From the NCBI GenBank assembly GCA_028279585.1, contig JANQNL010000013.1, positions 1 through 63,771 of the forward strand: a stretch of DNA of 63,771 nucleotides, in the 5' to 3' direction. The notes beneath the pieces are model-generated. The model saw only the letters and a program-made list of their open reading frames with translations, searched no databases and was not told where the DNA came from. Shown piece by piece: positions 17,166 through 26,164 of the stretch (within the stretch, counting starts at the first letter, position 1; every line of letters starts with the position of its first letter). Made by a program: the position numbers and the translations under genes. The DNA is from Thermoplasmatota archaeon. Its GTDB lineage: Archaea; Thermoplasmatota; Penumbrarchaeia; JANQNL01.

Positions 17166-17762
17166 CTATATCTCACCGTTACGGAAGATGGTCACCGTCA
17201 TGCGATAGTTCGACCCTTCTCTTTCTATCCCTGTACTACTGTGGTCCACGACCTCGACCATCCTCTGATATGAGCTTGCAGAGGTGGACCTGGATGTCCT
17301 GTGGGCGCCCCAGTAATAACTCTCTGCATCGTCATCATCAAGGGGTATGAACGTGAGATTTATCATGAAGCCAGTACCCAGGTCCAGGATGCTTGTGACC
17401 AAGCCGTACGTCAACTTGTCACGTAGGGCCGTGATCTTTCCTAACGATAGCTCATTGGGTGTAAGGTTGGAGGCCGCAAAGCCCAGGCGCTTGAGACCAT
17501 TGCTACCGTAGTTCAGCTCACCGGATGTGTGGGATTCCCAGTCGGTATCTCCATTTGCCGTCATCCCTGTCTCACGGACAAAGCGCATGGCAAGGGACCG
17601 GACCTTCATCTCTGAACCGATGTTGTCGAAGTCCCCTTCGGGAAACTGGGTGGACAGAGCAGCGAAGAACGCGGACAGCAGGATGAGGAACACTGTAAAG
17701 ACCAAAATGAACTCCACCACCTGAACGATGGCATCCTCCTCCTGACGCATGGCTTTTCGCAT
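17166..17762 (-). CDS. Pilin-like membrane-anchored protein
   Basis: A 198-residue protein whose N-terminus resembles a class III (type IV pilin-like) signal: basic MRKAMRQ, acidic EED, then a hydrophobic helix AIVQVVEFILVFTVFLILLS. The extracellular remainder is Ser/Thr/Gly-rich and probably beta-structured. No specific pilin domain is recognised, so a secreted structural or adhesive role is inferred. I take ATG 17762 rather than the upstream ATG 17801, because a TATA box (CTATTTATG, 17800-17808) overlaps the latter and would start transcription near 17776. It is divergent from the STAND regulator gene, with which it shares an intergenic region. Confidence 0.6.
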   Translation of the reverse strand: MRKAMRQEEDAIVQVVEFILVFTVFLILLSAFFAALSTQFPEGDFDNIGSEMKVRSLAMRFVRETGMTANGDTDWESHTSGELNYGSNGLKRLGFAASNLTPNELSLGKITALRDKLTYGLVTSILDLGTGFMINLTFIPLDDDDAESYYWGAHRTSRSTSASSYQRMVEVVDHSSTGIEREGSNYRMTVTIFRNGEI

Positions 17763-17799
17763 CGGTGTTACCTGCCCAGCATTGCATCGGGTCAATATC

Positions 17800-17843
17800 A
17801 TAAATAGTTTGTCGATTCGAGCGAATCTGTAAGTATATTAAAG
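17800..17843. promoter_or_regulatory. Divergent promoter region: pilin-like gene and STAND gene
   Basis: Leftward TATA CTATTTATG (17800-17808) and rightward TATA AAGTATATTAAAG (17831-17843) lie back to back, about 35 nt apart. Divergent transcription suggests joint regulation, possibly by the winged-helix STAND protein itself. Confidence 0.5.
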
Positions 17844-17896
17844 ACTCCTACTATTACCATATCCCGGTCCATCCACCGTGTCGTAGGTGTGTAAAA

Positions 17897-20596
17897 ATGG
17901 AGATCCGATTGAAGAAAGGCTCGAAGCTCGATCTACCGGTCCAGGACCGTATCCTGTTCCATCTAGCTACGTTCTCGAGCTACAACCCGACCTGGGAAGT
18001 CCCCGAGGGAATGACACAGCAGGGAATAGCGGATGCACTTGTCGTATCCCGATGCAATGTGTCACGTGTTATGAGCAAGCTGACAGAATCAGGGCTTGTC
18101 GAGGAGATGAAGGAACACGTCAAAGGAAAGGAGCGAAAGAGGAAGGTCTATGTCCTTTCCACCCAGGGTCGATTGCATCTCAACGATATCATAAACGACT
18201 ATGGCCAAAAGATGGTGGAGGTCCTGGACAACGAGCGAGTTGTGACCATAAGCCTGCAGGACGCTTACCTGAACCAGCGGGTCAAGGACCTATGCAAGAA
18301 GGAATCGCTTTTCTTCAACATCCTGGACGCATTGCATGCAGAAGGGGTCTTTTTGGTCCCAGACACGCCAATGGACGAACGCAGATGCCACTTCTGCTCA
18401 AAGGTCCCGGTCTTTGGATACTTCATCGGTAGGACCGAAGAGTCCACAGAGATCCTCCAGGCAATCAATCAGGGTGATCCAGTGGTCATCACAGGTATCG
18501 CCGGCATCGGAAAAACCGCCCTGGCATACCATGTAGCACAGGACAAGTCTGACAATGATGTCTTCTGGATGCGATTATTCGAATGGACCACCATGCAGAA
18601 CTTCCTCAAAGAGCTTGGCAACTTCCTTCTCGAAGGTGGAGATCGGAGATTGGACGCACATCTTTCAGAAGGCGAGACCGTCTCCAGTGAGTCGCTCCAG
18701 GAGATAACCGAGATAGTCTTGGACTACATCGAGGAAGGTCGTGACCTCCTCATAGTCCTGGACGATTTTCATAAGCTGTCACCGGACGTCGAGTTCCACA
18801 TCATCGAGCTCCTCAAGGGTCTACTTGGGAAGATGGAGATGATAGAGGGTGGGAAGATGGGCCTGCTGATCACCACTAGGTATCGCATCAACAACCTCAT
18901 GAGGCTCGAGATCCCGTCTGTCAAGATAAAGGAGATCTACCTGTCCGGTCTGGACGCAGACTCCGTGGAGCTCCTGCTCAAGAGGAAGTCCAAGGAAACC
19001 TTCTCAACAGACGATGTGATCAGGATAACAAGAGGGCATCCTCTAGCACTGGAACTGCTTGATTCCATCCATCCAGAAGCAGGCGTCGTCTTCAACGGTA
19101 CCAAACTGGTCCAGTCCCAGGTCCGCCAGTACCTGTTCGAAGAGATATTCGACAAGCTCAGCGAGCAGCAGAAGGAGATGCTGATGAAGATCTCTGTCTA
19201 CAGGCAGCCTGTACCATACCACTGGCTCATGGCGGACAACAGGTCCAAAAAGGCAGTTCTCGAGGACCTTATCAATAACAACTTCATCGAGCGTTTCCCC
19301 CGGGGATACTGGATCCACGATCTGATCCGCTCCTACTTCATCGAAGCGACCCCTGTGGAGCAACTCATCAGCGCCCACGAGATCGCAGCAAGGAACTATT
19401 CCCAGGCTATAACCGATCTTTATGACGCTAACCTCTGCATCGAGATGTTGGTCCATCTCCTCAAGGCCAGGAAGCACAAGGAGATGATCGACAACCTACA
19501 TCTCTACGGCTCCAGGCTTATCGACGGTGGAGTGTCAGAGAACCTGTTCCAGATACTCAACGAGGTCAGGGAGGAGGATGTGAAGGAGGAAGGATGGAAG
19601 CTCATAGTCTTCCTCAAGGGAATGGCACACTTGAAGATGGGCCAGCCCTCCACAGCCGAGGATTACCTGAAGTACTGCATCGCCCTCACAGAGGACGATA
19701 CGACCCCGGTCAGGAATTACAAGTGTATCAATACACTATCGTTCATCTATATCTCCGAAGGAGATTGGGTGACGGCTCATAAGGTCCTTGACCCCCTCCT
19801 TGCGCTGAAGAATGTGAGAAAAGGGCCAACCGATATCGCCCTGGAGTATGCTGAAGCGTTGAGACACCAAGGTCTGATCCATTGGCGCCAGGGTGACATG
19901 GAAGAAGCGGAAAAGAGCTTCCAGAAGGCTTTGGGGATCGTGGAATCCAAGGGCCCATCCAACGTTCTCATCGACACTCTCATCGACCTTGGCAATCTCC
20001 TGAAGGACCGTGGTGATTGGGAGAAGAGCCTTGATTACTACTACAGCTCCATCGAGATAGCCATCCGGTCCGACAATATCACAGGGCAGCTCCGCGGCAG
20101 ATTGAACGCAGGAGCAGCACTTGTCCATCTGGAACGCTACGAAGAGGCAAAGCAGTTCTTCAGCACCAACCTCCAGCTTGCCATGCAGACAGGGTCCCGT
20201 CGATACACGACCTGGAACAGTTTCAACCTGGCAGAGGTCCTGGTCCACTTCGAGGAGTTCGACAACGCACTGCGACTGAACCGTGAAGCGTTCCTGTCCT
20301 CCCAGCGTGCCAACGACATCGTTGCCCTGGCCTACTCATACCGCGTCTATGGTATCATCTACCGCGAGACCGAGAGGTACGAGGAGTCCCTGGACCATTT
20401 CATCAAGTGCCTCGAGCTGCTTGAGAGCATAGATGCCAAGTACCATCTTGGAGAGTCGTATCTGGAGCTTGGGAAGTACTACCTGAAGGTAGGGGACCCC
20501 AAGGCAGCCAACAAGGCCCTGAACCAATCAATGAAGATGTTCAAGCTGCTTGGAAACCTTGGATATCAGAAAAGGGTCCGATCCATAATGCCGTGA
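17897..20596 (+). CDS. Winged-helix/STAND NTPase/TPR signalling regulator
   Basis: An 899-residue cytosolic protein. Residues ~12-105 form a winged-helix DNA-binding domain of the MarR type (MTQQGIADALVVSRCNVSRV). A CHFC knuckle lies at ~164-167. A P-loop ATPase follows: Walker A GIAGIGKTALA (~200-210), Walker B LLIVLDDFHKL (~285), sensor-like LLITTRYRI and a winged-helix/arm region to ~480, as in NB-ARC/MalT-type STAND ATPases. Residues ~560-895 are TPR repeats (e.g. ALRHQGLIHWRQGDMEEAEK, LGESYLELGKYYLKVGDPKA). STAND proteins are nucleotide-driven switches activated by ligand binding to the repeats; here the output would be transcription. The next gene starts 22 nt downstream and encodes a membrane protein that may feed the signal. 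Confidence 0.85.
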   Translation: MEIRLKKGSKLDLPVQDRILFHLATFSSYNPTWEVPEGMTQQGIADALVVSRCNVSRVMSKLTESGLVEEMKEHVKGKERKRKVYVLSTQGRLHLNDIINDYGQKMVEVLDNERVVTISLQDAYLNQRVKDLCKKESLFFNILDALHAEGVFLVPDTPMDERRCHFCSKVPVFGYFIGRTEESTEILQAINQGDPVVITGIAGIGKTALAYHVAQDKSDNDVFWMRLFEWTTMQNFLKELGNFLLEGGDRRLDAHLSEGETVSSESLQEITEIVLDYIEEGRDLLIVLDDFHKLSPDVEFHIIELLKGLLGKMEMIEGGKMGLLITTRYRINNLMRLEIPSVKIKEIYLSGLDADSVELLLKRKSKETFSTDDVIRITRGHPLALELLDSIHPEAGVVFNGTKLVQSQVRQYLFEEIFDKLSEQQKEMLMKISVYRQPVPYHWLMADNRSKKAVLEDLINNNFIERFPRGYWIHDLIRSYFIEATPVEQLISAHEIAARNYSQAITDLYDANLCIEMLVHLLKARKHKEMIDNLHLYGSRLIDGGVSENLFQILNEVREEDVKEEGWKLIVFLKGMAHLKMGQPSTAEDYLKYCIALTEDDTTPVRNYKCINTLSFIYISEGDWVTAHKVLDPLLALKNVRKGPTDIALEYAEALRHQGLIHWRQGDMEEAEKSFQKALGIVESKGPSNVLIDTLIDLGNLLKDRGDWEKSLDYYYSSIEIAIRSDNITGQLRGRLNAGAALVHLERYEEAKQFFSTNLQLAMQTGSRRYTTWNSFNLAEVLVHFEEFDNALRLNREAFLSSQRANDIVALAYSYRVYGIIYRETERYEESLDHFIKCLELLESIDAKYHLGESYLELGKYYLKVGDPKAANKALNQSMKMFKLLGNLGYQKRVRSIMP

Positions 20597-20617
20597 ACCC
20601 AAACAAGGAGAGCGAAC

Positions 20618-22426
20618 ATGACACCTTCGATGATGATGGTCAAGAAGAAGGTCAAAAGCGTTGGCCTTCGAGTGAAGATGGGGATGGCCATCTCTATCCC
20701 TGCCATCTGCATCGTTGCCATCATCCTGCTTTCTATCTATCACGTCTTCACAGACGAGAACGGGAGTACTGACGATAAGCTCGTAGAAGTGAGGCCAGGT
20801 TTCTCAAGGTCCCTAATTGAGCCCATCCACGTGGATGATAGTTACCCATATCTGTACACTACTCAGGATAATATCTCGTACGTGGTCTTCGAACGCGACC
20901 ATCATGGACAAAAGGACATCTTCATGATGAAACAGAACGGCAACGGCAAGATGTCCCATCCGGTACAAGTTACTGACAATTCATCCACCGATACTGCTCC
21001 GACCATGTGGAGGGCTGAGGATGGAACATTGCATATCCTGTTCAGTTCCAATAGAACCGGCTCCACCACTGGAGAGGTGGCCTTTGGCATCTGGAGCACC
21101 ACCAGCACGGACGGTGTGGACTGGTCCGAACCCGAAGAGATCGTCCCTGGGTCCAATGATGTCGATGTAAGAGCACCGACCATCCATAGTGATGATGCAC
21201 GTGACCTTCTTTGGTTGGTGACCTATGCTGACTCGGTCTCCCCGGTCGACGATGTGGTCAGGCTTTATGAGCTGAACTCATCGCACCCTACACCTTTCGA
21301 CATATCCAATTCCACGATAGCATCCTTTGACATCGATGACCATACCATCGGCAAGGACGTTCCAGCCATCAGGCAGGGACTGATGCCACAAGCTTACACC
21401 TGGGATGGATCGTTTTTGGTCCTTGCATCTCATTTCATGGTCTATCGGAACGAGACCTCTGACTGGATGACGGTGAACTATACTGGATCGGGTACTCCAG
21501 AGCTGGGACGCTGTGAGGTGACGATGCACAACGGCACCGTTCATATCCTATCGGGTACCAACCATGTTCTGGAAGTGATGAACGGCACAGCCATCCTGTC
21601 CGATGTGGCAGGGTCATCACTTGGACTGGACCTGATGGCAGGTTCCCCGGACGCTTTCCAGACTGTGATCTATAACGAGGTTGGTCAGGGACACAGCTCA
21701 CTGTTCATCACAAGCTATGAGATGCTGTTCAATGGGTCCAGGATGGAGGTTGTACCTTACGACAGCCACCAGTTGACCTTCCAGAACGACATGGTGGGCA
21801 ATTACAGCCTGCTCATGTGGAACGACAGCTACATTGTGGCCTACGAGATGTTCGGTAATGGGGATCCAGACATCCATCTGCTCCGCGCAGACATGGACGG
21901 AAAGGTGCTTTGGAACCATGTGGTGATCGACTCTGTCCACAATGATACCGGTCCTTCACTGACAGCAACAGCAGAGGGCCTGCTCATCCTATCGTTCAAC
22001 AGGGACGGCGTGGGAATGTCCGCCTACACCCTGGACCCCAACCAATGGATGACCATCACAGAGGCCGAGGGACCAAGGACCACTGAACAGACATACATTG
22101 AGATGGAAAGTGGGGGCCAGCTGAAGGTCAACACTACAGGGGTCTGGTTCAACCAGTTCATCGAGGATGGAGAGATCACCGGAAACTGGACTTTACTGCG
22201 TGCATACGATTACGAAGGCCCTGTCATCCATTCTGATGATACTGAGACCTTGTTCATCCTGTATACCCAGACAGATAATGAAGGCGATATGTCGTTGAAC
22301 GCAGATTTGCACTCCATCGACCAGCCGCGCGATGAGGGGGTCCAATGGCGGTGGGACATAGTCATACTGCTATCTGTGCTCATCTTCTTGGTGTTGGTCG
22401 GTCTTATATTAGAGATTATGAAGTGA
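20618..22426 (+). CDS. Membrane-tethered extracellular beta-propeller-like protein
   Basis: A 602-residue protein with a membrane helix at each end: ~25-45 (MAISIPAICIVAIILLSIYH) and ~578-600 (WDIVILLSVLIFLVLVGLIL). The long segment between is outside the cell and consists of beta-rich units with recurring Ser/Thr-x-Asp-Gly patterns (e.g. GIWSTTSTDGVDWSEPEEIV) similar to BNR/sialidase-type propeller blades. No catalytic residues are recognised. The spacing of 22 nt to the STAND ATPase gene, with GGAG before the ATG, indicates one transcript. A sensor or surface-binding partner of the regulator is inferred, not shown. Confidence 0.65.
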   Translation: MTPSMMMVKKKVKSVGLRVKMGMAISIPAICIVAIILLSIYHVFTDENGSTDDKLVEVRPGFSRSLIEPIHVDDSYPYLYTTQDNISYVVFERDHHGQKDIFMMKQNGNGKMSHPVQVTDNSSTDTAPTMWRAEDGTLHILFSSNRTGSTTGEVAFGIWSTTSTDGVDWSEPEEIVPGSNDVDVRAPTIHSDDARDLLWLVTYADSVSPVDDVVRLYELNSSHPTPFDISNSTIASFDIDDHTIGKDVPAIRQGLMPQAYTWDGSFLVLASHFMVYRNETSDWMTVNYTGSGTPELGRCEVTMHNGTVHILSGTNHVLEVMNGTAILSDVAGSSLGLDLMAGSPDAFQTVIYNEVGQGHSSLFITSYEMLFNGSRMEVVPYDSHQLTFQNDMVGNYSLLMWNDSYIVAYEMFGNGDPDIHLLRADMDGKVLWNHVVIDSVHNDTGPSLTATAEGLLILSFNRDGVGMSAYTLDPNQWMTITEAEGPRTTEQTYIEMESGGQLKVNTTGVWFNQFIEDGEITGNWTLLRAYDYEGPVIHSDDTETLFILYTQTDNEGDMSLNADLHSIDQPRDEGVQWRWDIVILLSVLIFLVLVGLILEIMK

Positions 22427-22515
22427 CCTAGGACCTACACTAGTTAATAACAAATATTAAAATAGGTAATCGATATTACACGCGCTGGAATCAGCATACT
22501 GGAGAGTCGTATTCC

Positions 22516-22923
22516 ATGGGAAACGGAAAGGAACGTTCACCTCTCAGCACCTTCTGGGTGGAGAACAAGAAGATAATCAGTCTCTCTATGGCGGTAATTG
22601 CACTTTTGGTGTTCCTCTTCTGCCTTGTAGGAGCTGTAATGCCTGATGTGTTCCCAGAAGGAAGTGATCCAGCGAACATCATCGACAATCTGGAAGGCTG
22701 GATCTGGTGGATACTTGTCGGTTCCGGTATCGTTCTCTTCGTCTTCGGATGGATCTTTTACGATTACTACAAGAAGGAGAAGCGCTACAACGAGCTGATG
22801 GATACTGAGTCCAAGAGCGAGTTCATCAAGAACAGAGAGGAGCTTGAGTATACAGCATCCGCCTTGGGACCCAAGTTCGAGGACAAAGTATTTGAGAAAG
22901 CTGAAGAATTGAACATTAAATGA
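22516..22923 (+). CDS. Small two-helix membrane protein
   Basis: A 135-residue protein with two hydrophobic helices (~17-43, ISLSMAVIALLVFLFCLVGA; ~57-80, WIWWILVGSGIVLFVFGWIF) joined by a short acidic loop, then a charged cytoplasmic C-terminal helix of ~50 residues (FYDYYKKEKRYNELMDTESK). No family is recognised. The start has GGAGAG 9 nt upstream and a TATA-like AATATTAAAATAGG at ~22454. The zinc-ribbon gene follows after 9 nt, so the two are co-expressed and may form a membrane/zinc-ribbon pair. Confidence 0.65.
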   Translation: MGNGKERSPLSTFWVENKKIISLSMAVIALLVFLFCLVGAVMPDVFPEGSDPANIIDNLEGWIWWILVGSGIVLFVFGWIFYDYYKKEKRYNELMDTESKSEFIKNREELEYTASALGPKFEDKVFEKAEELNIK

Positions 22924-22932
22924 GGTGGCATC

Positions 22933-23283
22933 ATGGTAGCCTACTGCAACGACTGTAAAAGATACATCAACCAGTATTGTGACAGGTGTGCTGGCAACTT
23001 CGGCATCACTATCTGTGAGAAGTATGCCTGCGGCGGAACCATGAGGTGCCCAGTGTGTGGCGGGTCCAATCTTTCTGCAAAGAAGGAGTTCGGGCCAGAC
23101 CCATACGACTACAGGGCACAGTCCAGGGAAGAGGCGGTCAAGGGTGCAGCACCTGCTCCTGCCCCAGAACCTGCAAATGCACCCGCAGAACCTCAACCTG
23201 GCCATTGCCCCATGTGTGGCTACAAGGTCATGGTCGAGTGGAAGTACTGCCCTATGTGTGGTGTTTCCTTCACAAAGCAGTGA
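22933..23283 (+). CDS. Zinc-ribbon protein
   Basis: A 116-residue protein built from zinc-binding cysteine pairs: CNDC, CDRC, CEKYAC and CPVCGGS in the first ~50 residues, and a C-terminal ribbon CPMCGYKV...CPMCGVSF (~92-112). The two parts are linked by a ~35-residue Ala/Pro/Glu spacer (APAPAPEPANAPAEPQ). No membrane helix. The last ribbon resembles those on the cytoplasmic tails of the giant surface proteins in this window. Strong GAGGTGG site before ATG. It probably acts as an adaptor; the partner is unknown. Confidence 0.7.
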   Translation: MVAYCNDCKRYINQYCDRCAGNFGITICEKYACGGTMRCPVCGGSNLSAKKEFGPDPYDYRAQSREEAVKGAAPAPAPEPANAPAEPQPGHCPMCGYKVMVEWKYCPMCGVSFTKQ

Positions 23284-23332
23284 AGCTTCATTGGACCCTG
23301 TGGAAGTGTTTGTAATTTCTTGTTTACCTAGT

Positions 23333-23478
23333 GGTGACGATGACGACCAAACTACACCTAGCTCCGAAAAAGTAGAAGAACGGTTGATGCCCATAGCTTC
23401 GATGAAGTAATGAAATACGCTATGAGCATCAATTCTTAGCAGTATTTTTTCGGAGCTATGTTCCGTTTGATCGTCACC
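23333..23478 (+). other. Family H long imperfect hairpin, copy H3
   Basis: GGTGACGAT pairs with ATCGTCACC, CAAAC with GTTTG, TAGCTCCGAAAAA with TTTTTTCGGAGCTA and TTGATGCCCATAGC with GCTATGAGCATCAA around a ~21-nt loop. The internal loop is GTAGAAGAACGG opposite TTCTTAGCAGTA, matching the family H pattern. It fills most of the gap between the zinc-ribbon gene and priS and has no ORF. Confidence 0.6.
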
Positions 23479-23515
23479 CAAATCTGTTTAAACCAACCAG
23501 GCTATGCCCTGGAAG

Positions 23516-24751
23516 ATGGTCATCCAGACAAAGGAGATGAGATATCTCCAGGACCATTTTCGCACCTATTATACCAACAACCAGGTCATCCTACCGCCCA
23601 GGTTCGAAAGCCGGGAATGGGGGTTCTTCCTTTTCGGGTCCAACGTCTGGAAGAGGCACGTTAAGTTCGAGACCCCGGAAGATGTCGGGGACTTTTTGAA
23701 AAAGGTCGCACCGCTTCACTCCTATCATTCAACAGCCTACTACGAGGATTCGGGCCTTCAACCCATGGCGGACAAGGTCAAGGGTTGGGAAGGAGCAGAC
23801 CTCATTTTCGACCTTGACGCGGACCATCTTCGTAATGCAGAGACCATGACCATCAACCAGCAACTGGACAACGTCAAGGACATGGTCCGCAAGCTCATCT
23901 ACGAGTTCCTACTGGATGATTTCGGGTTCAAACCGTCCGATATCAACCTCGCTTTTTCTGGTAACCGTGGATACCACATCCATGTGAGAAGGCCGAGCGT
24001 CATCGATCTGGACACCCACCAACGCCAGGAGATCGTGGACTATATCACTGGTACTGGGTTGGACGATGAGATGGTCCTTCCCAAGGAGTATAGCTCGGCA
24101 ACCACCTTCAAGGGCAAGGTTTCATCCGTGGATTATACCCGGAATATGCCTGGCTTTGACGCTACTGGATGGGGAAAGAGGATCCGTAAGGGGTATGGCG
24201 ATCTTTTAGAAAGCGTTCCCATGGGCACTCAAGAGGACTGCATCTCCTATCTGAAGCAGCTAAAACAAGAGTACGTCATCCAGGGATATGGAGAAAAGAC
24301 CATTGAGAAGACCGCTGAGCTTCTGGCAGGAACCTCGAAAGGTCGGTCGAACATCGATGTGATGAAGGAGACGGGTGACCTCCTATCCCCGGACAAGAAG
24401 GTCTCGTCGTTCCTCATAGCTCTCACCGTGAAGCACTCCAGCATCCACATGGCTGGGGAGACGGACGAACCGGTCACAAAGGACACGAAACGCATGATCC
24501 GGCTTATGGGCTCATTGCATGGAAAGACCGCCCTTCGTGTGACCCCCCTCACACTGGAGGAGCTGGAAGAGTTCGACCCTCTCAAGCACGCTGTGGTGTT
24601 TCCCGCAGACGAGGTGGAGGTGGAGATCGTCAAGGAATTCAAGCTGGACATGATGGACCAGACCTTCGATCTAACAGAGGGTGTGCAGAAGATACCCGAG
24701 TACCTGGCCTGCTATCTTCTAGGGCGCAGGGTCGCGAAACTGACCAAATGA
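23516..24751 (+). CDS. priS: DNA primase small (catalytic) subunit
   Basis: Archaeo-eukaryotic primase catalytic subunit, which makes primers for DNA replication with PriL. ~411 residues. Family features: YLQDHFRTYY (~10), the FLFG-type segment, the catalytic Asp motif LIFDLDADHL (~100-110), SGNRGYHIHVRR (~145-157; the SGxxGxHxxV motif), and the C-terminal DEPVTKDTKRMIRLMGSLHG (~320, RLxGSLHGK). ATG 23516 is preferred to ATG 23504: a TATA box GTTTAAAC at 23486-23493 would start transcription at ~23516, giving a leaderless mRNA. priL is not in the window. Confidence 0.95.
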   Translation: MVIQTKEMRYLQDHFRTYYTNNQVILPPRFESREWGFFLFGSNVWKRHVKFETPEDVGDFLKKVAPLHSYHSTAYYEDSGLQPMADKVKGWEGADLIFDLDADHLRNAETMTINQQLDNVKDMVRKLIYEFLLDDFGFKPSDINLAFSGNRGYHIHVRRPSVIDLDTHQRQEIVDYITGTGLDDEMVLPKEYSSATTFKGKVSSVDYTRNMPGFDATGWGKRIRKGYGDLLESVPMGTQEDCISYLKQLKQEYVIQGYGEKTIEKTAELLAGTSKGRSNIDVMKETGDLLSPDKKVSSFLIALTVKHSSIHMAGETDEPVTKDTKRMIRLMGSLHGKTALRVTPLTLEELEEFDPLKHAVVFPADEVEVEIVKEFKLDMMDQTFDLTEGVQKIPEYLACYLLGRRVAKLTK

Positions 24752-24759
24752 GGTGAACT

Positions 24760-25449
24760 ATGGCTTCCATCGAGCTCAAAGGGGTTACCAAGAGGTTCAT
24801 GGTCGGTGGCGACGAGATCCTTGCACTCAACGACGTGGACCTATCTATTGAAAGCGGTGAGTTCATCGCGATCCAGGGTCCCTCCGGGTCTGGAAAGTCC
24901 ACGTTGCTCAATATCATAGGCTGCATCGACCAACCTACAGCTGGAAGTATTGTTCTGGACGGTAAGGACATCTCCAAGATGAACGAATCACAGCTGACCA
25001 AGGTTCGGCTGCGAAAGATCGGTTTCATCTTCCAGCAGTTCCACCTCATCCCAAGCCTCAACGCCTTCGAGAACGTGGAGCTTCCCATGAAGGAGGCTGG
25101 TCTGTCCAGGGCAGCACGGAGGGAAAGGTGCGAAGAGCTTTTCGAGCTTGTGGACCTGTCACCCAGGATGAAGCATTTCCCTTCCCAGTTGAGCGGGGGG
25201 GAGCAGCAGAGGGTTGCCATCGCTCGTGCCCTGGCCAACGATCCCATCCTGTTACTTGCTGACGAGCCCACAGGTGAGTTGGACTCGAAGAACTCAGACA
25301 AGATCATGGATACGCTGGATGGCCTGAACAAGGACAAGGGTCTGACGATACTGCTGGTCACGCATGATCCAGGTATAGCTAAGGTTGCGCACAGCCGTAT
25401 AGCTATGCAGGATGGAAAAATTGTAAAAAAGAAGAACAAGAAGGCGTGA
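24760..25449 (+). CDS. ABC transporter ATP-binding protein, LolD/MacB type
   Basis: A 229-residue ATPase subunit. Walker A GPSGSGKSTLLNIIG (~residues 40-54), Q-loop FIFQQFHLIP (~88), signature LSGGEQQRVAIARAL (~145-159), Walker B ILLLADEPTGELDS (~165-178) and H-loop LLVTHD (~200). The sequence type (MacB/LolD/FtsE-like) usually pairs with an FtsX-like permease of the MacB class, which is absent here: the next gene is convergent L15e. It starts 8 nt after priS with AGGTGA, so it is transcribed with the primase gene. The C-terminus is basic (KIVKKKNKKA). Confidence 0.9.
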   Translation: MASIELKGVTKRFMVGGDEILALNDVDLSIESGEFIAIQGPSGSGKSTLLNIIGCIDQPTAGSIVLDGKDISKMNESQLTKVRLRKIGFIFQQFHLIPSLNAFENVELPMKEAGLSRAARRERCEELFELVDLSPRMKHFPSQLSGGEQQRVAIARALANDPILLLADEPTGELDSKNSDKIMDTLDGLNKDKGLTILLVTHDPGIAKVAHSRIAMQDGKIVKKKNKKA

Positions 25450-25461
25450 GAACACGCCTTC
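25440..25461. terminator. Bidirectional hairpin terminator between convergent genes
   Basis: A perfect 9-bp stem GAAGGCGTG/CACGCCTTC with an AGAA loop lies at the ABC gene stop codon, 15 nt before the end of the convergent L15e gene. Confidence 0.5.
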
Positions 25462-25476
25462 CAAGATGTTCAGGGA

Positions 25477-26067
25477 TCACTTCGCTCGGCGCTTGTTAGC
25501 ACGGATAGAAGGTCGGATCTTCTCGGCACCGATACCCTTCTTGTGGAGACCACGTGCACGCTTACCAGCTGAGGTCAGGCCCCTGTAGACCCTACCCTTG
25601 TGCTTATGGCTGCAGATCCAATTGATCTTGGGGTCCGCCTTGATGACAGGATGCAGTGGGTCCACGAGGATGACCTCGTAGAAGTTCTGCTTGCCATCCT
25701 GGCCAACCCAGTAGGAGTTCAGGACCTCGAGGTTGGGATACCTCTTGTTCGTCCTCTCCTCGGCTATCCACTGGAGGTTCTTACCGACAGTGATCTTGGT
25801 AATACCCATCCTGGCAGCCCTGCGCCCCTTCTTGATGGCGTGCTTTCTCAAGCTTCCCTTCCGGACCTTTGCACGGACAAGGACGTAACCCTGCTTTGCC
25901 TTGTAGCCAAGCTTTCTTGCCCTGTCCAGTCTGGTCGGTCGTTCTATCCTGCAAAAGTTCTCAGCTTTCCTGAACTCGACGAGATGCTGCTTGTAGGCCT
26001 GCTTCATCTCACCGTCGTTAGGACGGGACCAAAGGTCCCCGATGTATCCATAGACGCTCTTGGACAT
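25477..26067 (-). CDS. rpl15e: 50S ribosomal protein L15e (eL15)
   Basis: Archaeal/eukaryotic large-subunit protein. 196 residues, the usual length, beginning MSKSVYGYIGDLWSRPNDGE and containing PTRLDRARKLGYKAKQGYVL, RVKVRKGS-like VRAKVRKGSLRKH, WIAEERTNKRYPNLEVLNSY and the basic C-terminus GLTSAGKRARGLHKKGIGAE. I place the start at ATG 26067, where GAGGTG lies 8 nt upstream; the longer open frame to 26436 runs through the TATA box and the H4 hairpin and is not coding. Confidence 0.95.
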   Translation of the reverse strand: MSKSVYGYIGDLWSRPNDGEMKQAYKQHLVEFRKAENFCRIERPTRLDRARKLGYKAKQGYVLVRAKVRKGSLRKHAIKKGRRAARMGITKITVGKNLQWIAEERTNKRYPNLEVLNSYWVGQDGKQNFYEVILVDPLHPVIKADPKINWICSHKHKGRVYRGLTSAGKRARGLHKKGIGAEKIRPSIRANKRRAK

Positions 26068-26136
26068 TTGAAACACCTCTGTGGATTCACCCAGATGGGC
26101 ACATTTCCACGGGAAGTGGCAGTATTGGATGATTGT

Positions 26137-26146
26137 ATTTATATGT
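26137..26146 (-). promoter_or_regulatory. TATA box of rpl15e
   Basis: ACATATAAATAC on the minus strand ~70 nt before the ATG, giving a ~45-nt leader that carries GAGGTG. Confidence 0.5.
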
Positions 26147-26164
26147 ATCTGTCCAGTAGCTGTA

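Noticed and set aside
22537-23481. 314-residue minus-strand frame opposite two small genes
   Set aside because: It crosses H3 and lies antisense to coding sequences with good ribosome sites; composition is that of a shadow frame.
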